IMG/VR virus record: IMGVR_UViG_3300009184_000235
Span: 1-22,544 of that record
Source of the DNA: a virus
DNA: 22,544 bases
Direction: 5' to 3' (one strand)
Position 1 is the stretch's first letter, and each line of letters opens with the position of its first letter. The notes beneath the pieces are model-generated. The model was not told the DNA's origin and made no database searches. It saw only the letters and a program-made list of their open reading frames with translations. The translations under genes and the position numbers were made by a program. Of this stretch, positions 20,125 to 22,544 are shown one piece after another.

Positions 20125-21644
20125 GAACCCATCCATGAAGTGTGCATTGCGCCGTCTTGAGCGTTATAGCGGCGAGTTGGCTCAGTATACTCGCGGTGAG
20201 CCACAGGAAAAGCAAACGTCACGCATATTGCGTCCGCTGCGTCTGGCGATGCAAGTCCCCGCGCTTTCATTTCTTTCTTGCTCTCCAAGAAGATTGTTCC
20301 ACGTGAATCAGGCTTCATCTTAGGCGAAATTAAATCCGTCTTCAAGAACCTGTCGGTCGGGATACTAGCAGATTTCAGCCATTCCCTCATCTCGCCCCAC
20401 ATCTGGGCGCGCATATTTCCGTACATTATCGGGTTTTTAGCCTTATTTCCAAAGTTTACACCCTTGATCTTGTACCGCTGCTCCTTGAGCCGGTCCACAA
20501 TCCCAGCCCCCAGCCCACCCTCGTCGATCACCACCAGCGCCGGTTTGTACTCCTCAATGGCGTCGATCACATACCCCACCACCGTCATCGTGTCATCCCC
20601 ACGGTGGCGCGTGATGTTAACAATATCCCTGCCTTGGCGCACCGCGATGACCGTGGCGTCCGCGCCGTAGCGCGCCGGATCGACTCCAATGATGATGGGC
20701 GCGGACAAGTCCTTGTACTTCTCCCGCCCCATTGCCTCATCCACGATGTCAGACCCAATGAACTGATCGTCGCCCGCGCTGGGGAACATACCGTAGACCT
20801 CGACGTGCGATTGGCTGGAGTCTGGCCCGTACTCTTGGATGATCCGCTCATAGACCTGTTTGTCCGTACCCTCTACCGTGCGCGCGTCCACCACCTTGGT
20901 TTTCCAAAACGCCCGCTTGGAGTTGAACGCTTCGTAGAAGTACCCCGTGTTGCGCCGTGGGTTGGAGAACGCTAGCCAGAACCTGTTGGGTGTGTTCTCC
21001 GTGAAAAAGCCCGCAGTCACCGCCCAGATCGCGTCGTCGATACCTGACGCCTCATCGAACACTACCAGCACCCCGTCGTAGTTATGCACACCCGCGTAGG
21101 CGTCGGGATTCTCCGCTGACCACAGCCGCCCTTCGACGCCCCAGTACCTGGTGCCCTTCTTCAAGTCCCGCTCGACCAGTTCAGTCAGCCACTTGGCGGG
21201 CATCAGCCGCGTGGCGCTGACCTCAAACCAGTGCGAGTTGATCGCCATTGCCAGCCACTTGGTAATCTCGGCCCAGGTGATTGATCTGAGCTGGCTCTCC
21301 GAGTTGGCCGAGATGATGGTCGTCGAGCCTATGCGCGTTGCCAGCATCCAGATTGTGATCCAACTGACCAAGGCCGACTTGCCAATACCGCGTCCAGACG
21401 AGATGGCGCTTTGCAATACTGCGTAATCTAGCTGGCCTTTGTTTGCTTCGATGTGCTCGGCGATGTCTTGCAGCACCTCGCGCTGCCACTTGCGTGGTCC
21501 CTTGAAGTTCTCCAGCGGCGTGCCCTTGACGCCCCACGGAAATACAAGCGCTACAAAGTTCAGCGGGTTGTCCTTGATACGCGGCGTCCACAGACGCGCC
21601 ATCAGGGCTTGTTCGTCTTCAGCGCTGTATTTGGTGGACTGCAT
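20121..21644 (-). CDS. terL: Terminase large subunit, 507 residues
   Basis: ATP-driven packaging motor with a nuclease domain. Walker A is SSGRGIGKSA (residues 82-91), and Walker B is GVLVVFDEAS (191-200) with D197 and catalytic E198. A coupling-motif-like FSNPRR is at 226-231. The RNase H-like nuclease begins at IIIGVDPARYGADATVIAVR (317-336) with D322; the second acidic strand is LVVIDEGG (370-377) with D374; the third is ASPDAADAIC (465-474) with D468 or D471. All expected acidic residues are present, and the length matches P22 gp2 (499). The ATG lies 2 bases after the HNH stop, and no good ribosome site is seen, so it probably depends on ribosomes finishing the HNH gene. The 3' end overlaps the next gene (ATGA). 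Confidence 0.95.
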   Translation of the reverse strand: MQSTKYSAEDEQALMARLWTPRIKDNPLNFVALVFPWGVKGTPLENFKGPRKWQREVLQDIAEHIEANKGQLDYAVLQSAISSGRGIGKSALVSWITIWMLATRIGSTTIISANSESQLRSITWAEITKWLAMAINSHWFEVSATRLMPAKWLTELVERDLKKGTRYWGVEGRLWSAENPDAYAGVHNYDGVLVVFDEASGIDDAIWAVTAGFFTENTPNRFWLAFSNPRRNTGYFYEAFNSKRAFWKTKVVDARTVEGTDKQVYERIIQEYGPDSSQSHVEVYGMFPSAGDDQFIGSDIVDEAMGREKYKDLSAPIIIGVDPARYGADATVIAVRQGRDIVNITRHRGDDTMTVVGYVIDAIEEYKPALVVIDEGGLGAGIVDRLKEQRYKIKGVNFGNKAKNPIMYGNMRAQMWGEMREWLKSASIPTDRFLKTDLISPKMKPDSRGTIFLESKKEMKARGLASPDAADAICVTFAFPVAHREYTEPTRRYNAQDGAMHTSWMGS

Positions 21645-21646
21645 AT

Positions 21647-22138
21647 TTATGGCCGATGTGGGTGATACAGAATTTCAGCTTGTTGTCGTGCTGCAACCGC
21701 GTCGTCTAGGTTTTGAAACAAGCCAAGATTCGTGGATTTCCCGTTTACTTCAATGTGCGCTTGCCAGCGTTTATCGCGTTTGTGCCATGTTACACCCAAA
21801 TACCCCGACGCGCTTTTGGTTTTGCGCGCGCGGTTTTGATGATTTTGAGCGCATGAAACATCGCGCAAATTAATTATTCTATTGTCAGATTTAATGTGAT
21901 TGATATGATCTATTTGCCCAGTAGGCCAAACACCATGCACATATAGCCACACCAACCTGTGCACAAGGTGCAGTTTGTTGTCTATGCTGCGCTGTAAATA
22001 CCCCCCAGTGCATAAAGAGCCTACAAGATTTCCAGCGGGTTGATTTTTAATCTTTACTTTGCGTGTTAATTGCCCCGTGATTGGGCTGTAATCGAACAGA
22101 AAGTGCAGGCGCGCTTGCGTTAGAATTTGTGTAGTCAT
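21647..22138 (-). CDS. HNH homing-type endonuclease with C-terminal AP2 domain, 163 residues
   Basis: An N-terminal segment (LHFLFDYSPITGQLTRKVKI) leads into the HNH core: H60 in LVHRLVWLYVHG, D78-H79 in GQIDHINHIKSDNRIINLRD, then N99 and N102 in AQNHQNRARK. This is the pattern of short phage HNH enzymes. Residues about 111-155 (SGYLGVTWHKRDKRWQAHIE, then VNGKSTNLGLFQNLDDAVAA) form an AP2 DNA-binding domain. Such genes are free-standing mobile elements that nick a target and spread into phages lacking them; some are proposed to help terminase cutting. The start at 22138 lies 92 bases inside the small-terminase frame with its own AAGGA site. The gene is noticeably more A/T-rich than the large terminase, consistent with later arrival. 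Confidence 0.92.
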   Translation of the reverse strand: MTTQILTQARLHFLFDYSPITGQLTRKVKIKNQPAGNLVGSLCTGGYLQRSIDNKLHLVHRLVWLYVHGVWPTGQIDHINHIKSDNRIINLRDVSCAQNHQNRARKTKSASGYLGVTWHKRDKRWQAHIEVNGKSTNLGLFQNLDDAVAARQQAEILYHPHRP

Positions 22139-22544
22139 TGCCGTCCTTATTACGGTTATTGATTAGAAATCCTGCATCGTTTGCGCGATGTGGGGTTTCG
22201 TCTATTGTAACCTCAATGACGCGCATCTCTGCTTCTTGCAGCGCCTGCGTGATGGATATGCGCTGGTCGATGTCCACCGTGATGGACTGCTTGGCAACCC
22301 AACCGTGTTGGTGCTTCAAGATTTCAAGCGCCGCCTTGGCGTCGCCTTCTCTGGCTGCTTTGTGCAGGATGTCGGCCATCTCGCGTTCGCCGTCAGCCTT
22401 GCCTTTGCGCGCGGCCATCTCGGCCAGCGCGTCAAATTGGCACAAGTGCTGGTACTCCTCTGGCCGCAGCCCTGACGCCAGAGCCAACGTGTCGCCCTTG
22501 AGTCCTAGCTTGGCAGCGTCGTATATCGCCTGCAAGCGCGATTC
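22047..22544 (-). CDS. Putative terminase small subunit, 5' end cut by window edge
   Basis: The frame is open to the right edge (165 codons visible); an in-frame TTG at 22535 is unlikely to be the true start. The segment EMADILHKAAREGDAKAALE, then ILKHQHGWVAKQSITVDIDQ and ISITQALQEAEMRVIEV, resembles the middle and C-terminal part of small terminases that bind the packaging site and hand DNA to the large subunit. Upstream residues (LKGDTLALASGLRPEEYQHL) look like a helix-turn-helix region. The last about 30 residues (from NDYTNSNA onward) overlap the HNH gene in another frame and are of low complexity. Synteny with the large terminase supports the call. Confidence 0.75.
   Translation of the reverse strand, partial: ESRLQAIYDAAKLGLKGDTLALASGLRPEEYQHLCQFDALAEMAARKGKADGEREMADILHKAAREGDAKAALEILKHQHGWVAKQSITVDIDQRISITQALQEAEMRVIEVTIDETPHRANDAGFLINNRNKDGNDYTNSNASAPALSVRLQPNHGAINTQSKD
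22144..22148 (-). promoter_or_regulatory. Internal ribosome binding site of the HNH gene
   Basis: Minus strand AAGGA followed by CGGCA and ATG, 5-base spacing, located inside the small-terminase reading frame. It decides the HNH start at 22138 over later starts and shows that the overlap of the two genes is functional. Confidence 0.75.

Noticed and set aside
20125-20136. ATG at 20136 as start of the small basic protein
   Set aside because: The ATG at 20124 has both the ATGA overlap and the better GGATGGG site.
1-22544. tRNA genes, integrase, attachment site or phage repressor
   Set aside because: Nothing resembling these is visible; the window holds only late genes, so lifestyle cannot be judged.

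Overview
The window is a 22.5 kb piece of a tailed-phage (or prophage) genome of the P22-like podovirus type. Every supportable gene lies on the minus strand, so transcription runs from the right edge to the left edge. Genes are packed with ATGA, TAATG or few-base junctions, and no stretch over about 60 bases lacks a gene. Both ends cut a gene: the right edge cuts the 5' end of a putative small terminase, and the left edge cuts the 3' end of a holin-like gene. The host cannot be read from the sequence. Moderate GC, good Shine-Dalgarno sites and P22-type structural genes suggest a Gram-negative, probably aquatic, bacterium; this is inference.

Layout in transcription order. DNA packaging (22544-20121): putative small terminase, an HNH/AP2 homing-type endonuclease wedged between the terminase genes, and the large terminase. 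Then three small or unassigned proteins (20124-19158). Head (19158-13317): P22-type portal, a Dps/ferritin-like small protein, a small beta protein, scaffold, P22-type coat, and three small proteins that may be decoration or head-fibre components; two strong stem-loops flank one of them. Neck and tail (13314-9071): gp4-like adaptor, gp10-like stabilisation protein, a long fibre-like protein with a 192-bp tandem repeat in the position of the P22 tail needle, and a small beta protein. A cupin-like protein follows (9074-8583). Ejection proteins (8586-4548): three genes in the position of P22 genes 7, 20 and 16. Adhesin cassette (4532-1549): four fibre or receptor-binding proteins built from shared end modules, with a 51-residue putative assembly helper between the last two. 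Left end (1545-1): five consecutive small membrane-protein genes, probably lysis or inner-membrane functions, ending in a 3TM-holin-like gene.

How it works together: terminase cuts and pumps DNA through the portal into a coat shell built on the scaffold. The gp4- and gp10-like proteins close the portal vertex and carry the fibres. The three internal proteins are ejected ahead of DNA to cross the envelope, the adhesin set recognises the host, and the membrane proteins probably time lysis. No integrase, repressor, replication genes, tRNA, CRISPR, endolysin or classical tailspike enzyme is visible. The least ordinary parts are the Dps-like gene, the HNH/terminase overlap, the cupin-like gene, the stem-loops in the head operon, the modular adhesin cassette and the membrane-protein cluster.
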